A stretch of DNA of 40,357 nucleotides from Candidatus Moraniibacteriota bacterium (GTDB lineage: Bacteria > Patescibacteriota > Minisyncoccia > JAHIHE01 > JAGLIN01). The notes under the pieces are model-generated. The model had not been told where the DNA came from. It saw only the letters and a program-made list of their open reading frames with translations, and ran no database searches. Positions within the stretch are counted from its first letter, which is position 1, and every line of letters begins with the position of its first letter. A program made the position numbers and the translations under genes. Location of the stretch: contig DAOWDS010000029.1 in the NCBI GenBank assembly GCA_030638895.1, positions 1 through 40,357 of the forward strand. The letters run 5' to 3'. Below are positions 17,909 through 28,242 of the stretch, in pieces.

Positions 17909-19011
17909 AAAAACTAAGAATTGCGCAAGTGGTTTCACTTCAAGAAAGTGTTCCGCCAAAAGGCAAGAATGGTCTTGAATACGTTGTTCATTATTTAACA
18001 GAGGAGCTTGTTAAACGCGGACATAATGTGACACTTTTTGCAACAGAAAATTCAAAGACAAGTGCAAGGTTAATCGATGTTTTGCCATATCCTGCGGCAA
18101 AAAAAAGGCTGTTTGGATGGGGATCTACAGACTATTCTATGACAGCACTAACAAAAGCAATTGGTATGGAGAATGAATTTGATATAATTCATACGCATAT
18201 TGGACGGGTTTCATACTATTTTACAAATTTAATTAAAACTCCAATTGTTGAAACAATACACAGTCCGATTCATAAGATTCCAAAAAAGTATCTGCCTAAA
18301 AAAAATATCCAAGATAAATATTTAAAAGAAAGTAGGGCAAGATATAAAAAAATGCATCATGTGTTTGTAAGCAAAAATCAGAAAAAAAATGCTTTTATGC
18401 AAAATAGTGGAAGCGTCATCCATAACGGTATAGATTTAGGAGAGTTTAAATTTAAAAAAGATCCTGAGGATTACTATTTATATTTGGGATATATCACACC
18501 CGATAAAGGCGCACATTTGGCAGTTAGGTCCGCAAGAAGGGCAAGGGTAAAATTAAAATTGGCAGGTAGTTATAGATATTGTGAAAAATATTTTAAAGAG
18601 GAAATCAAGCCATATTTTAAAAAGGGGAAAATTGAATACGTTGGAGTTGTAAATCCAATTCAAAGAAATAAACTTCTTGGAGGCGCAAGAGCAATTTTGG
18701 TTCCTGTAGAATGGGAAGAACCCTTTGGCCTTATTATGACAGAAGCAATGGCTTGCGGAACTCCTGTTATTGGATTTAATCGTGCTGCTGTTTCTGAAAT
18801 TGTGAAAAACGAAATAACTGGATTTATTGTTGAGAATTATATGGGAATGGCAAGGGCGATTAAAAAAATAGACAAAATAAACAGGAATGAATGCAGAAAG
18901 CATGTGGAAAATCATTTTTCTGTTGAAAAAATGGTAGATGGTTATGAAAAGGTTTATGAAAAGGCAATTAGAAATTTTAAGAAACAACAAATATATGACA
19001 CAAAACATTGA
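17905..19011 (+). CDS. GT4 family glycosyltransferase (paralog of the preceding gene)
   Basis: 'LRIAQVVSLQESVPPKGKNGLEYVVHYLTEELVKRGHNVTLFATENSKT', 'LVPVEWEEPFGLIMTEAMACGTPVIGFNRAAVSEIV'; 4-nt overlap with upstream gene and shared C-terminus 'ECRKHVE(S/N)HF(T/S)VEKMVDGYEK(I/V)YEK'. Confidence 0.93.
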   Translation: MKKLRIAQVVSLQESVPPKGKNGLEYVVHYLTEELVKRGHNVTLFATENSKTSARLIDVLPYPAAKKRLFGWGSTDYSMTALTKAIGMENEFDIIHTHIGRVSYYFTNLIKTPIVETIHSPIHKIPKKYLPKKNIQDKYLKESRARYKKMHHVFVSKNQKKNAFMQNSGSVIHNGIDLGEFKFKKDPEDYYLYLGYITPDKGAHLAVRSARRARVKLKLAGSYRYCEKYFKEEIKPYFKKGKIEYVGVVNPIQRNKLLGGARAILVPVEWEEPFGLIMTEAMACGTPVIGFNRAAVSEIVKNEITGFIVENYMGMARAIKKIDKINRNECRKHVENHFSVEKMVDGYEKVYEKAIRNFKKQQIYDTKH

Positions 19012-19363
19012 AAAAAAAGAAAATAAAAAATCAAAGCATATATTATTTTTTGCATCAAAAATAATGGTTGTTATAACAATCATAGTAGGGATTGTTGGAA
19101 TATTAACTACTCCAGATTATACAAATAATTATTTTGCAGAAGAAAATGTTTTATTTTCTATTTTAGAATGGACATTAAGCTTTATTATTTCTTTGCAGAT
19201 GATTTTTCTTTCTATTGGATTTTTGGAGTATGCTATCGCTTGGAAAAATAATAATAGTGTGAACAAAAAAGAAGCTAAAGGAATTATGTTTTTTATGTTA
19301 ATTAGCATTGTTATAATCATAATTGCTTATTCATTTATGAATTCTATTCATGTATATATTTAA
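18995..19363 (+). CDS. Small integral membrane protein of unknown function (about 3 TM)
   Basis: ORF begins at 18938 in the track; ATG at 18995 (MTQNIEKKENK) is the more likely start. Three hydrophobic stretches. Confidence 0.6.
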   Translation: MTQNIEKKENKKSKHILFFASKIMVVITIIVGIVGILTTPDYTNNYFAEENVLFSILEWTLSFIISLQMIFLSIGFLEYAIAWKNNNSVNKKEAKGIMFFMLISIVIIIIAYSFMNSIHVYI

Positions 19364-19408
19364 TTTTAAAATTAAAATATTAAAATAATATTTATAAAAT
19401 AAACGACC

Positions 19409-21433
19409 ATGTCTAAAATATATTTTTTATTTGGGATTCATAATCACCAGCCGGTTGGAAATGATCCGTTTGTTTTTAATAAGGCTTTTGAGGATTGTTA
19501 TGGTCCATTTTTGGAAGTTTTGAAACAATTTCCAGAAATTAAATGCAATATCCACACGAGTGGGCCGCTTTATGACTGGATATTGAAAAATAAACCGCAA
19601 TATATAAAAGATTTGAAAGAAATGTCGAATAAGGGGCAGATAGAGATTGCGGGAGGAGCGTATTATGAACCCGTTCTTCCCATAATTTCCGATAAAGATA
19701 AGCTGGCTCAAATTCACTTGATGAACGATCTTATAAAAAAAGAATTTGGAAAAGTTCCTTCCGGAATGTGGCTTGCGGAGCGGATTTGGGAGCCGCAATT
19801 GGCGAGTATTATTAATAAGGCTGGTTTGAAATATACTTTTTTGGATGATGTTCATTTTCGCTCGGCTGGCATTTGTGATAAAGAATTAACCGGATATTAT
19901 ACGACGGAAAACAACGCGAGATCGATCGCTGTTTTTCCGATCAATAAAACTCTTCGCTTTAAGATCCCTTTTTCTAAGGTTGAAGAGTCCGTAGCATTGA
20001 TAAAAAGTTTTTCCCAGAAAAAAGATATTTTGGTCACTCTTTTTGACGATGGGGAAAAATTCGGCTCGTGGCCATTGACCCACGACTGGATCTATAATAA
20101 GGGGTGGCTGAAGAAATTTTTCAGTTTGCTTTTGAAAAATCACAAAACCATTGAAACTATTACAGCTTCGGAGGCAATGGAAAAATTCAAGCCGAAAGGC
20201 CTTGTTTATTTGCCTACTTCCTCATATCCGGAAATGGACGAATGGACAATGGAACCGAAAGAATTTTTATATTACAAAGAGCTTAAAGATCGTCTGAAAA
20301 ATTTTTCTGATTATAAAAAATTAAGAAACTATCTAAGAGCTGGATTTTTTAGGAATTTTTTTGTTAAATATCCTCGCGCAAATTATATGCACAAGAAAAT
20401 GCTTTATTTGAGCGAAAATATACATAAAAAGGCATCTATAAAAAAAGACAAAGAAATTTTTCAAGACCTCTACAGAGCTCAATGTAATTGCGGATATTGG
20501 CATGGACTTTTTGGCGGATTTTATTATGGAAATATCAGGTCTGCAATTTATGAAAATTTGATTAAAGCAGAAAAAAAATTGGATGAAAAGTTTGAAAAAA
20601 ATAATTTAGTGGCGCAGAAAGCTGATTTTGATTTTGATGGACTGTCTGAAATGGTTATTAAAAACAAACATTTGATCACATCGTTTTCAGATTATGGAGG
20701 AACGCTTTTGGAGCTGAGCTATAAAGACAAGAATTTTAATTTGCAAAACACAATCACACGAAAAGAAGAATCATATCACAACAAGATAAAAGATAAAAAG
20801 ACAAAGACAAGAAAAGGAAAGATAATAAAAAAACAAGAAATCATCTATGACCGATATGAACGATTGAGCTTGGTCGATCATCTCTTAGATAAAAAAATTA
20901 CATTAGACAATTTTAATAAACAGCAAAAATTTAAAACTCTTTCTGGTGAGATTTATAAATCTGATGTTGAGAAAAATGAAAAATTAGTTTTATTAAATTA
21001 TAAATATGATAAAAAAGATTTGGAATTCACGAAAAAAGTTAAGATAGGATTAAATACTGGATTAAATGTAGCATATAATTTCCAAAATGATGAAATTCTT
21101 AAAAAATATAATTTTGCTACAGAGTTTAATTTATTTTTTGAATCACTGCGATATGTTAAATTTCATACAGAAAAAGGGGAAACAGATTTAAAAAGAAAAA
21201 GAAAGTTCATAAAAATAAAAAGCTTGAAAATCGCTGATTATTTTAAGAAAATTTATTTGAAGTTTAGTTTTAACGAGGCGGATGTGTTTATCATGCCGGT
21301 TTATTCATTTGCTAATTCACAAGACGGAGTTGAAAAAGTTTTTCAAGAAGCATCGATCTTGTTTATTAAAAAAGACAAGGGAAAAGTGTTTGATTTGGGG
21401 TTGAAGATTAGCAAAAAAGAGAATTTACTATGA
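19409..21433 (+). CDS. GH57 alpha-amylase / 4-alpha-glucanotransferase-like glycoside hydrolase
   Basis: 'FLFGIHNHQPVGNDPFVFNKAFEDCYGPFLEVL', 'GQIEIAGGAYYEPVLPII', 'GMWLAERIWEPQLASII', 'LVTLFDDGEKFGSWP'. Confidence 0.93.
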   Translation: MSKIYFLFGIHNHQPVGNDPFVFNKAFEDCYGPFLEVLKQFPEIKCNIHTSGPLYDWILKNKPQYIKDLKEMSNKGQIEIAGGAYYEPVLPIISDKDKLAQIHLMNDLIKKEFGKVPSGMWLAERIWEPQLASIINKAGLKYTFLDDVHFRSAGICDKELTGYYTTENNARSIAVFPINKTLRFKIPFSKVEESVALIKSFSQKKDILVTLFDDGEKFGSWPLTHDWIYNKGWLKKFFSLLLKNHKTIETITASEAMEKFKPKGLVYLPTSSYPEMDEWTMEPKEFLYYKELKDRLKNFSDYKKLRNYLRAGFFRNFFVKYPRANYMHKKMLYLSENIHKKASIKKDKEIFQDLYRAQCNCGYWHGLFGGFYYGNIRSAIYENLIKAEKKLDEKFEKNNLVAQKADFDFDGLSEMVIKNKHLITSFSDYGGTLLELSYKDKNFNLQNTITRKEESYHNKIKDKKTKTRKGKIIKKQEIIYDRYERLSLVDHLLDKKITLDNFNKQQKFKTLSGEIYKSDVEKNEKLVLLNYKYDKKDLEFTKKVKIGLNTGLNVAYNFQNDEILKKYNFATEFNLFFESLRYVKFHTEKGETDLKRKRKFIKIKSLKIADYFKKIYLKFSFNEADVFIMPVYSFANSQDGVEKVFQEASILFIKKDKGKVFDLGLKISKKENLL

Positions 21434-21484
21434 CGAAAAAATTATTACAAAAAACAAAAAAACCAAAAACCGCAATGACTGTTT

Positions 21485-21742
21485 CAGCATGTGATTGTTT
21501 TTGACATTAAAGGAAATGGAATTTATGGACCACTGAAAAAAGAAAATATGTATCCCACTGCTTCACTTTCTGGGGCAGGAGTAATAAATGGTCGTATTGT
21601 AAAGTGTATTTCGCCGGAATAGTTGGTTAAATTTCATATCGGTTACAAATTTCGCGATAGTGATTTTCAAGACGTCTTGGCTTTATGCGAGCGATTTAAT
21701 ATAGATTGTCCAAAAGAATATGTGAATGGCAAAAGAAATTAA
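21485..21742 (+). pseudogene. C-terminal remnant of a nucleotidyltransferase-like protein with an in-frame TAG
   Basis: Frame reads QHVIVFDIKGNGIYGPLKKENMYPTASLSGAGVINGRIVKCISPE*LVKFHIGYKFRDSDFQDVLALCERFNIDCPKEYVNGKRN*; a single TAG (21620-21622) interrupts continuous protein-like sequence; upstream frame closed by a stop at 21476. Confidence 0.65.
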
Positions 21743-21844
21743 GCCTAGATTTTCGCCGGAGTTTATGCTGAATTTAGTTCAGTGCGAGAATGACAGATTA
21801 AAATTTAATGTTATAATATAAACATAGATTTAAAAATACTTATT

Positions 21845-23656
21845 ATGAGAATCAATAAAAATTTATGGATTTCTGGAGGATATTACATAGATTTTGACGC
21901 TTATGAACAATTTCGCATTATCGGACCGAATAACCATCTTTATTGCGGGCTGATTGATATTCCAAGACATAAAATTACAATTAATGCAATAAAAGACAAG
22001 GATAATGTTTTGTATGTCAAAGGGCATTTTAACAGTCAAAAGGTAAATTTATATTATCCGGCAATGGACGACATGAGAACTGTCAGGGAAGAAATTGGCT
22101 CGGAAACTTTTTTACAAATTAGAGAAAATGTTTATGATCGGCTTGTCCCGCATTTTACAAGAAAATCAAAAAAAGACGGGAAAAATATTTTGAAATTTAA
22201 AAGAATGTACGGGAAAAAATATTATCAGACGATCTTTGAGTTTGATAACGATATTGAAATAAAAAAAATAAAAAAACCTTTTGCAGGTTTTGAATTAAGA
22301 GCTAAAGCAAAAAAAATATCTTTTACTATAAAAGCGAGCACCAATGATATAAACTATAATAAGATAAAAAAGGTTAGCTTAATTGATAAGAAAGATTTTA
22401 ATTTTCAAATTTTTGGAGATAAAAAAGATTTAATTGAAAAAATATGGTCTCAGACGGAGATTGAAATAAAACATTTGCTTGAATGGGAAAAAACTTCCGG
22501 TGATCGTTTTGGAACTATCTTTCCAAGAGACTGGATGGAGGCGGCGGATATAGGACATCATGATCTAATTTCCGAAGTCAAAAGCTATATGTATGAAGAG
22601 TCGTTAAAAAATGTAAATTCACGAGGGGAGGGATGGCATGAAGATGTAGTTGGGGAATTTAAATATGAGTATGAGATATCGGGGAAAGATATTTTAGACA
22701 GACATATGATTGATATTGAACCTCATTATTTAATGAATATTGAATATCTTTCTCAGGATTTTTGGCTCAAAAAAGAAAATAGAAAAAAAATGCATTTGGT
22801 GGCAAGGTATATTTTGCGACAGGCGAAAGCGAGGGGACATATTACATTCAAAAAAAACAATGATACGGGAAATTGGAGAGACAGCGGAGATGCTTTCAGA
22901 AAAGTTAGCGAAGTTATTGCGCCGTTTGATGTTAATGCTGTTTTTTATCCGAAAGCGCTTCAGTCTATAAAAGATAATTACAGAAAACTAGGATTTAAAG
23001 ATGATGAAATTTTAGGAATAAATAAAATATATCGCAAGTGGAAGAGCAAAAGAGATGAATATAAATTTAAAAACGAGGATGGGACAATGGCATATGCTCT
23101 CGCGCTTTATGGGATCACGGGAAAAGATGGAAAATTTGAGTATAAAAAAATGGCGTTGAATCATATTGATGAATCATATTTCTATACATATTGTGTTGGA
23201 GATAAAGAAGAGTTGAAAAGTTTTTGCGAGCGTCTTTTAAATCCGGATTATTTTTATACAAAATCAGGTCCGATTCTTGTCGCAAAAAAGAGTAAATATT
23301 TTTATTCGCCGCAAGAATATCACGGTTTGGTTATTTGGATCAAGCAAACCGCATTTGTTGTTTTGGGGCTTAGCAAGCATTTAAAACTTTCCATAATTGA
23401 AGGATGGCCTATTAGCACACAGCGGATAATTAAAGATACAATTTTGAAAATTACCGAGAATACATTAAATGCGGTAGAGCAAATGAGATCTATTCCTGAA
23501 GTTTATACTGATATTAATGGAAAACCGGTTCCATATTACGATTTGACTGGAAATAAAAACAAAGGAAGCGAAGTTCAGCTGTGGTCCGCGGTTGGAATTA
23601 GAAGAATTATAAGGAAATATTATGAATTATTAACTGATAAAATTTATGATATTTAG
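21845..23656 (+). CDS. Putative six-hairpin (alpha/alpha)6 glycoside hydrolase, amylo-alpha-1,6-glucosidase/glycogen-debranching-like
   Basis: 'TSGDRFGTIFPRDWMEAADIGHHDLI', 'GEGWHEDVVGEF', 'DTGNWRDSGDAF..PFDVNAVFYPKAL', 'YFYSPQEYHGLVIWIKQTAFVVLGLSKHL'; adjacent to other alpha-glucan genes. Confidence 0.65.
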   Translation: MRINKNLWISGGYYIDFDAYEQFRIIGPNNHLYCGLIDIPRHKITINAIKDKDNVLYVKGHFNSQKVNLYYPAMDDMRTVREEIGSETFLQIRENVYDRLVPHFTRKSKKDGKNILKFKRMYGKKYYQTIFEFDNDIEIKKIKKPFAGFELRAKAKKISFTIKASTNDINYNKIKKVSLIDKKDFNFQIFGDKKDLIEKIWSQTEIEIKHLLEWEKTSGDRFGTIFPRDWMEAADIGHHDLISEVKSYMYEESLKNVNSRGEGWHEDVVGEFKYEYEISGKDILDRHMIDIEPHYLMNIEYLSQDFWLKKENRKKMHLVARYILRQAKARGHITFKKNNDTGNWRDSGDAFRKVSEVIAPFDVNAVFYPKALQSIKDNYRKLGFKDDEILGINKIYRKWKSKRDEYKFKNEDGTMAYALALYGITGKDGKFEYKKMALNHIDESYFYTYCVGDKEELKSFCERLLNPDYFYTKSGPILVAKKSKYFYSPQEYHGLVIWIKQTAFVVLGLSKHLKLSIIEGWPISTQRIIKDTILKITENTLNAVEQMRSIPEVYTDINGKPVPYYDLTGNKNKGSEVQLWSAVGIRRIIRKYYELLTDKIYDI

Positions 23657-23680
23657 TTATAAAGATTTACATGTTTAATA

Positions 23681-23789
23681 TTTTAGAGGGGTCCAGCCCC
23701 TCCGCGCCAGCCTTTTATTTAAAGTATTCTTTGGCGCATAATGATGACTGTAATATATAATTAAAATACATAGGGACTAGACCTCTAAA
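23681..23789. repeat. Intergenic palindromic/inverted repeat element
   Basis: GAGGGGTCCAGCCCCTC hairpin (23686-23702), GCGCCA...TGGCGC (23704-23737), and outer inverted TTTAGAGG...CCTCTAAA (from 23682 to 23789). Confidence 0.6.
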
Positions 23790-23817
23790 CGCATAACAAT
23801 TAAGTATCTATATCACT

Positions 23818-24708
23818 ATGAAAAAATTAAAAAGAGCTCTTGCATTTGACATAGGCGGGACGAAAATTGCCAGCGGGATTATTGAATTTGAGAAAAATAG
23901 TTATAAAATTTTTGATTACCAAAAAATAAAAACTCCAAAAAAGAAAAAAGAGGTAATTCAAAAATTAATAGAGCTAATAATTTATTATAAAAAAGACAAT
24001 GATTTTGAAAAAATTGGAATTGCTACATTAGGAAGAGTTGATAATAAAAATGGAATTGTTATACGAGCAGGCAATTTAAAGGGCTGGGAAAATATAAAAT
24101 TAAAAAAAATAATTAAAAAAATAACCAACGAAGAAGTAAAAATTGATAATGATGTAAAATGTTTTGCTTTGGCTGAAAATGTTTTTGGGAGAGTGAAAAA
24201 TTATCACAACATTGCCTATCTTGCAATTGGAACAGGAATTGGAGGAGCAATTGAATTTGACAATAAATTGTATCGCGGGGAAAATAATATTGCTGGAGAA
24301 TTTGGGCACATGATTGTTGATTTTAATGGAAAAAAATGTGCTTGTGGAAATAAGGGTTGTTGGCAGCAATATGTATCAGGAAAAGCTATCGAAAAATTAT
24401 ATTTTGAACTTTATAGAGAAAAAAAAATGGCAAAAGAAATCGCGATTGATTCGACTAGGGGTGCTAAAAAAGATAAGAAAATCATAAAAGAAGCTAGCAA
24501 ATTTCTTGCAGTAGGCTTAGTAAATATTATTAATACCATAAATCCGGAAGCTATAGTTATTGGAGGAAGCGTTGTAAGGCAGGGTGAAATTTTGAAGTTA
24601 GCAAAAAAAAAGGCATTAAAAACAGTTTTAATACCAGGGAGAAAAACAAAAATATTAAAATCTAGACTAGGGAATGAAGCCACTTTAGTCGGCGCGGGGT
24701 TGTTGTGA
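23818..24708 (+). CDS. ROK family sugar kinase (glucokinase-like)
   Basis: 'ALAFDIGGTKIASGII', 'NIAYLAIGTGIGGAIEFDNKLYRGENNIAGEFGHMIVDFNGKKCACGNKGCWQQYVSG'. Confidence 0.95.
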   Translation: MKKLKRALAFDIGGTKIASGIIEFEKNSYKIFDYQKIKTPKKKKEVIQKLIELIIYYKKDNDFEKIGIATLGRVDNKNGIVIRAGNLKGWENIKLKKIIKKITNEEVKIDNDVKCFALAENVFGRVKNYHNIAYLAIGTGIGGAIEFDNKLYRGENNIAGEFGHMIVDFNGKKCACGNKGCWQQYVSGKAIEKLYFELYREKKMAKEIAIDSTRGAKKDKKIIKEASKFLAVGLVNIINTINPEAIVIGGSVVRQGEILKLAKKKALKTVLIPGRKTKILKSRLGNEATLVGAGLL

Positions 24709-24728
24709 TTTATTAATTATGGAAACAT

Positions 24729-25391
24729 ATGAAAATAGAAGAGTATTATAATACTAATCAAAAATCCAATAATGAGGATATGCGACGTGAATTGACAAAG
24801 AGCGAAAAATATAGAAAAAGAACAATGGAATTAAGGCGTGATCATGCAAAAACCATAGACAAGCTAATACAAATTGCTCAAGACGCAGGATTTGAAAAAT
24901 TGTATATTAAACCTTTTTATTGTTCTGGAAATATAGAAGTTGATTCTGAAATTAGCAGGCAAGCTGTTTTATTTTCTGAAGATGGTTTAGAAAATCATGA
25001 GATACTTGCTAAAATTGATAACAAATTTGCTTTAAATGGTGCAAGATTAATGATGTTGCATGAAAAACAACATTTTGAAGGACCTGCTGATAAAATGTTT
25101 AACGATTATATAGAAGAAGCAATTGAGTCTCAGACTAATTTACAAATGATTAATAAAAATAGTAAAGATTTTCAAGATTTAATTAGCGCGATAGCTATGG
25201 ATTCGGTATATACTGATATTATTTATAATGGAATGGAATGTTTAAAAGGAGGTGAACAATATGTTTTTTATGAAAAAAATTATAATTTTTTAAATTCTAA
25301 TATTATAGACAAGATACTAAAAAAAGAAAGTGAAATTAGAAAAGCATTATTGAGAAAGTATAATAAGTTTTTAGAAAATCAAAAAAAATAA
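24729..25391 (+). CDS. Hypothetical protein with an HEKQH zincin-like motif
   Basis: 'LMMLHEKQHFEGPADKMFNDYIEEAIES': HExxH followed by acidic residues; no other recognised domain. Confidence 0.55.
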   Translation: MKIEEYYNTNQKSNNEDMRRELTKSEKYRKRTMELRRDHAKTIDKLIQIAQDAGFEKLYIKPFYCSGNIEVDSEISRQAVLFSEDGLENHEILAKIDNKFALNGARLMMLHEKQHFEGPADKMFNDYIEEAIESQTNLQMINKNSKDFQDLISAIAMDSVYTDIIYNGMECLKGGEQYVFYEKNYNFLNSNIIDKILKKESEIRKALLRKYNKFLENQKK

Positions 25392-25437
25392 GTTAAATAA
25401 GTTTTTCATATCACAAAGAAAAATTTTATATAAATAT

Positions 25438-25465
25438 AAAATAATCCGCTTTAGCGGATTATTTT
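25438..25465 (+). terminator. Rho-independent-like terminator
   Basis: AAAATAATCCGCT-TT-AGCGGATTATTTT perfect stem followed by a T-rich tail, about 50 nt after the stop at 25391. Confidence 0.75.
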
Positions 25466-25518
25466 TATTAAGCTATTGTAAAAATATTATTAGATTTTAA
25501 TTAATAATTTATTTTTAA

Positions 25519-25546
25519 CACTATGATACTATGTAGTATCATAGTG
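25519..25546 (-). terminator. Perfect hairpin downstream of the minus-strand flavoprotein gene, possible terminator
   Basis: CACTATGATACT-ATGT-AGTATCATAGTG perfect 12-bp stem; read on the minus strand it is followed by TTAAAAATAAATT. Confidence 0.5.
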
Positions 25547-25570
25547 CGGAATAAGTTTCTTTATTAGCTT

Positions 25571-26110
25571 TTAAAAACTATGGGACCAATAAACGTGTTT
25601 TTTATAATCATCATGCAAAGCATAAATGCTCTTAATAACTTTAATATCCAAGCATTCGCAAAAATATCCCATAGATTTGAGGCATCTTTTTGCGCACTCT
25701 TTTTCTTGATCATGTCGAAGGCATTTTCCGTTTTTATCAAATTTAAGCATATTTTTAAATCCTCCAGAAGCAAGTAAGACAGCTTTTTTATCTTTGAGCT
25801 TTTTTGAAAAATAAAAAGGCAAACATCGGTCCATAAAATTTTTCATCAATCCTGAAACATTGTGGAAATAGGTTGGGCTGGCAAAGACAATAATGTCCGC
25901 ATTCTCTAGTTTTTTGCATATTTTTTGCATATCATCTTTGATTTTGCATTCAAAAGTTGTATGGCAATTCCTACAGTCATTACAGGGTTTTATGTCTTTA
26001 TCTTTTAATAAAATAATTTCATAATCAAAACCCGTTTTTTTAAAAACGGTTTTTGTCATATTATATGTATTTTTTATTCGCGGACTGCCGACTATGCCTA
26101 TTGCTTTCAT
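25571..26110 (-). CDS. Flavodoxin-like NAD(P)H-dependent FMN reductase / iron-sulfur flavoprotein family
   Basis: 'MKAIGIVGSPRIKNTYNMTKTV', 'KPCNDCRNCHTTFECKIKDDM', 'ADIIVFASPTYFHNVSGLMKNFMDRC'. Confidence 0.9.
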   Translation of the reverse strand: MKAIGIVGSPRIKNTYNMTKTVFKKTGFDYEIILLKDKDIKPCNDCRNCHTTFECKIKDDMQKICKKLENADIIVFASPTYFHNVSGLMKNFMDRCLPFYFSKKLKDKKAVLLASGGFKNMLKFDKNGKCLRHDQEKECAKRCLKSMGYFCECLDIKVIKSIYALHDDYKKHVYWSHSF

Positions 26111-26137
26111 GGTGAGGATTTAAATTATGTTAACTGC

Positions 26138-26164
26138 GTTGGCTCCAGCCTCCTGACTGGAGCC
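26138..26164 (+). repeat. REP-like hairpin flanking the RAYT pseudogene (copy 1)
   Basis: GTTGGCTCCAGCCTCCTGACTGGAGCC; perfect 8-bp stem GGCTCCAG/CTGGAGCC. Confidence 0.7.
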
Positions 26165-26195
26165 TCTTGTTAAGTCTCATTGTAATTTATATAAA

Positions 26196-26222
26196 GTTCC
26201 AGTCAGGAGACACGGGACCAAC
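26196..26222 (-). repeat. REP-like repeat, inverted orientation (copy 2)
   Basis: Reverse strand GTTGGTCCCGTGTCTCCTGACTGGAAC shares GTTGG and TCTCCTGACT with the other copies. Confidence 0.6.
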
Positions 26223-26308
26223 ATATTAAACAATCCTATCAACAACAATCACAGAATTATCATTCAGCAAATAATTTCTTGCGGATAAATATAGCCAATC
26301 CTCTAGTC

Positions 26309-26766
26309 TTATAACATAGCCTTTTTAACTGGATTATTATGGATATAGTTAAGCTTTTGTAAAAAGAATTTCTCTGATTCTATTGTTTCTGGATAGTTTT
26401 CTCTTTGCCAGATTTGAAAGGAAGTATTTTTCTTTTTAGAATAAAAGCTTTTTGTTAAAGCTGAGATATATTTTCGATTATCTTTTTCTAACAACTTTTT
26501 TGTTTGAGAAGTGGTAAACTTTTTAAATGACGCAATTATATCTTCTAAAAAATAGTTTTTTTAGCTGATACCAGACAATGAACACGATTAGTCATAATTA
26601 CAAATCCATACAAAAGCAATCCCTGGTTTTTCTGGCAGTATTTAAAAGTGTTTAGTATTAAATCAAAATATTCAGATTTTGTAAAAATATCAATCCATTC
26701 TATTGTCGTAAAAGTTAGAAAATGGATTTTGTTTTTGTTTTCTTTGTTTATTTTTGGTGTTGGCAC
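26309..26766 (-). pseudogene. REP-associated tyrosine transposase (RAYT/Y1_Tnp, IS200-like), frameshifted
   Basis: ORF1 'IHFLTFTTIEWIDIF...LLLYGFVIMTNRVHCLVSAKK' and ORF2 '...LEDIIASFKKFTTSQTKKLLEKDN...IWQRENYPETIESEKFFLQKLNYIHNNPVKKAML' are joined by adding one A to the A7 tract (T7 on + strand, 26556-26562). Usual NHxH appears as NRVH. Confidence 0.85.
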
Positions 26767-26792
26767 AGATATGATTTATGTTTTTCACAAGT

Positions 26793-26819
26793 GGCTCTAG
26801 TCAGGAGACTTGAGCCAAC
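26793..26819 (-). repeat. REP-like hairpin flanking the RAYT pseudogene (copy 3)
   Basis: Reverse strand GTTGGCTCAAGTCTCCTGACTAGAGCC, close match to copy 1. Confidence 0.7.
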
Positions 26820-26843
26820 GAAGTTTAGCAATGCAACAATTCA

Positions 26844-28031
<1,188 letters not shown>

Positions 28032-28242
28032 AATATTGATTTTTAGCTAAGTTAAATTGATGCTAATAATTTCAATCTACCATAATTAACCAGCTTTCAC
28101 AAGAAAAAATAACTAGCTTGTCCTTTTCAAATATCCAAATTATGTCTATAATATATCAGTATAAAGTAGTTAGTAAGCATTAAGCAAAATTAGAACATAG
28201 CTTGATATTAAACACTATGGCAGTGTTATACTAAACTTTCCT

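Noticed and set aside
18553-19083. Antisense ORF of 176 aa
   Set aside because: Mirror of the second GT4 gene's conserved C-terminus; repeats the same shadow peptide as 17615-17959, showing it is a by-product of the paralogy.
19364-19408. TTTTAATTTTAAAATTAAAA palindrome
   Set aside because: Low-complexity A/T sequence; palindromy expected by composition alone.
19427-19855. Antisense ORF of 142 aa
   Set aside because: Opposite the confident GH57 gene; no motif support.
22740-22970. Out-of-frame + strand ORF of 76 aa
   Set aside because: Nested in the six-hairpin glycosidase reading frame, Lys/Arg-rich, no independent evidence.
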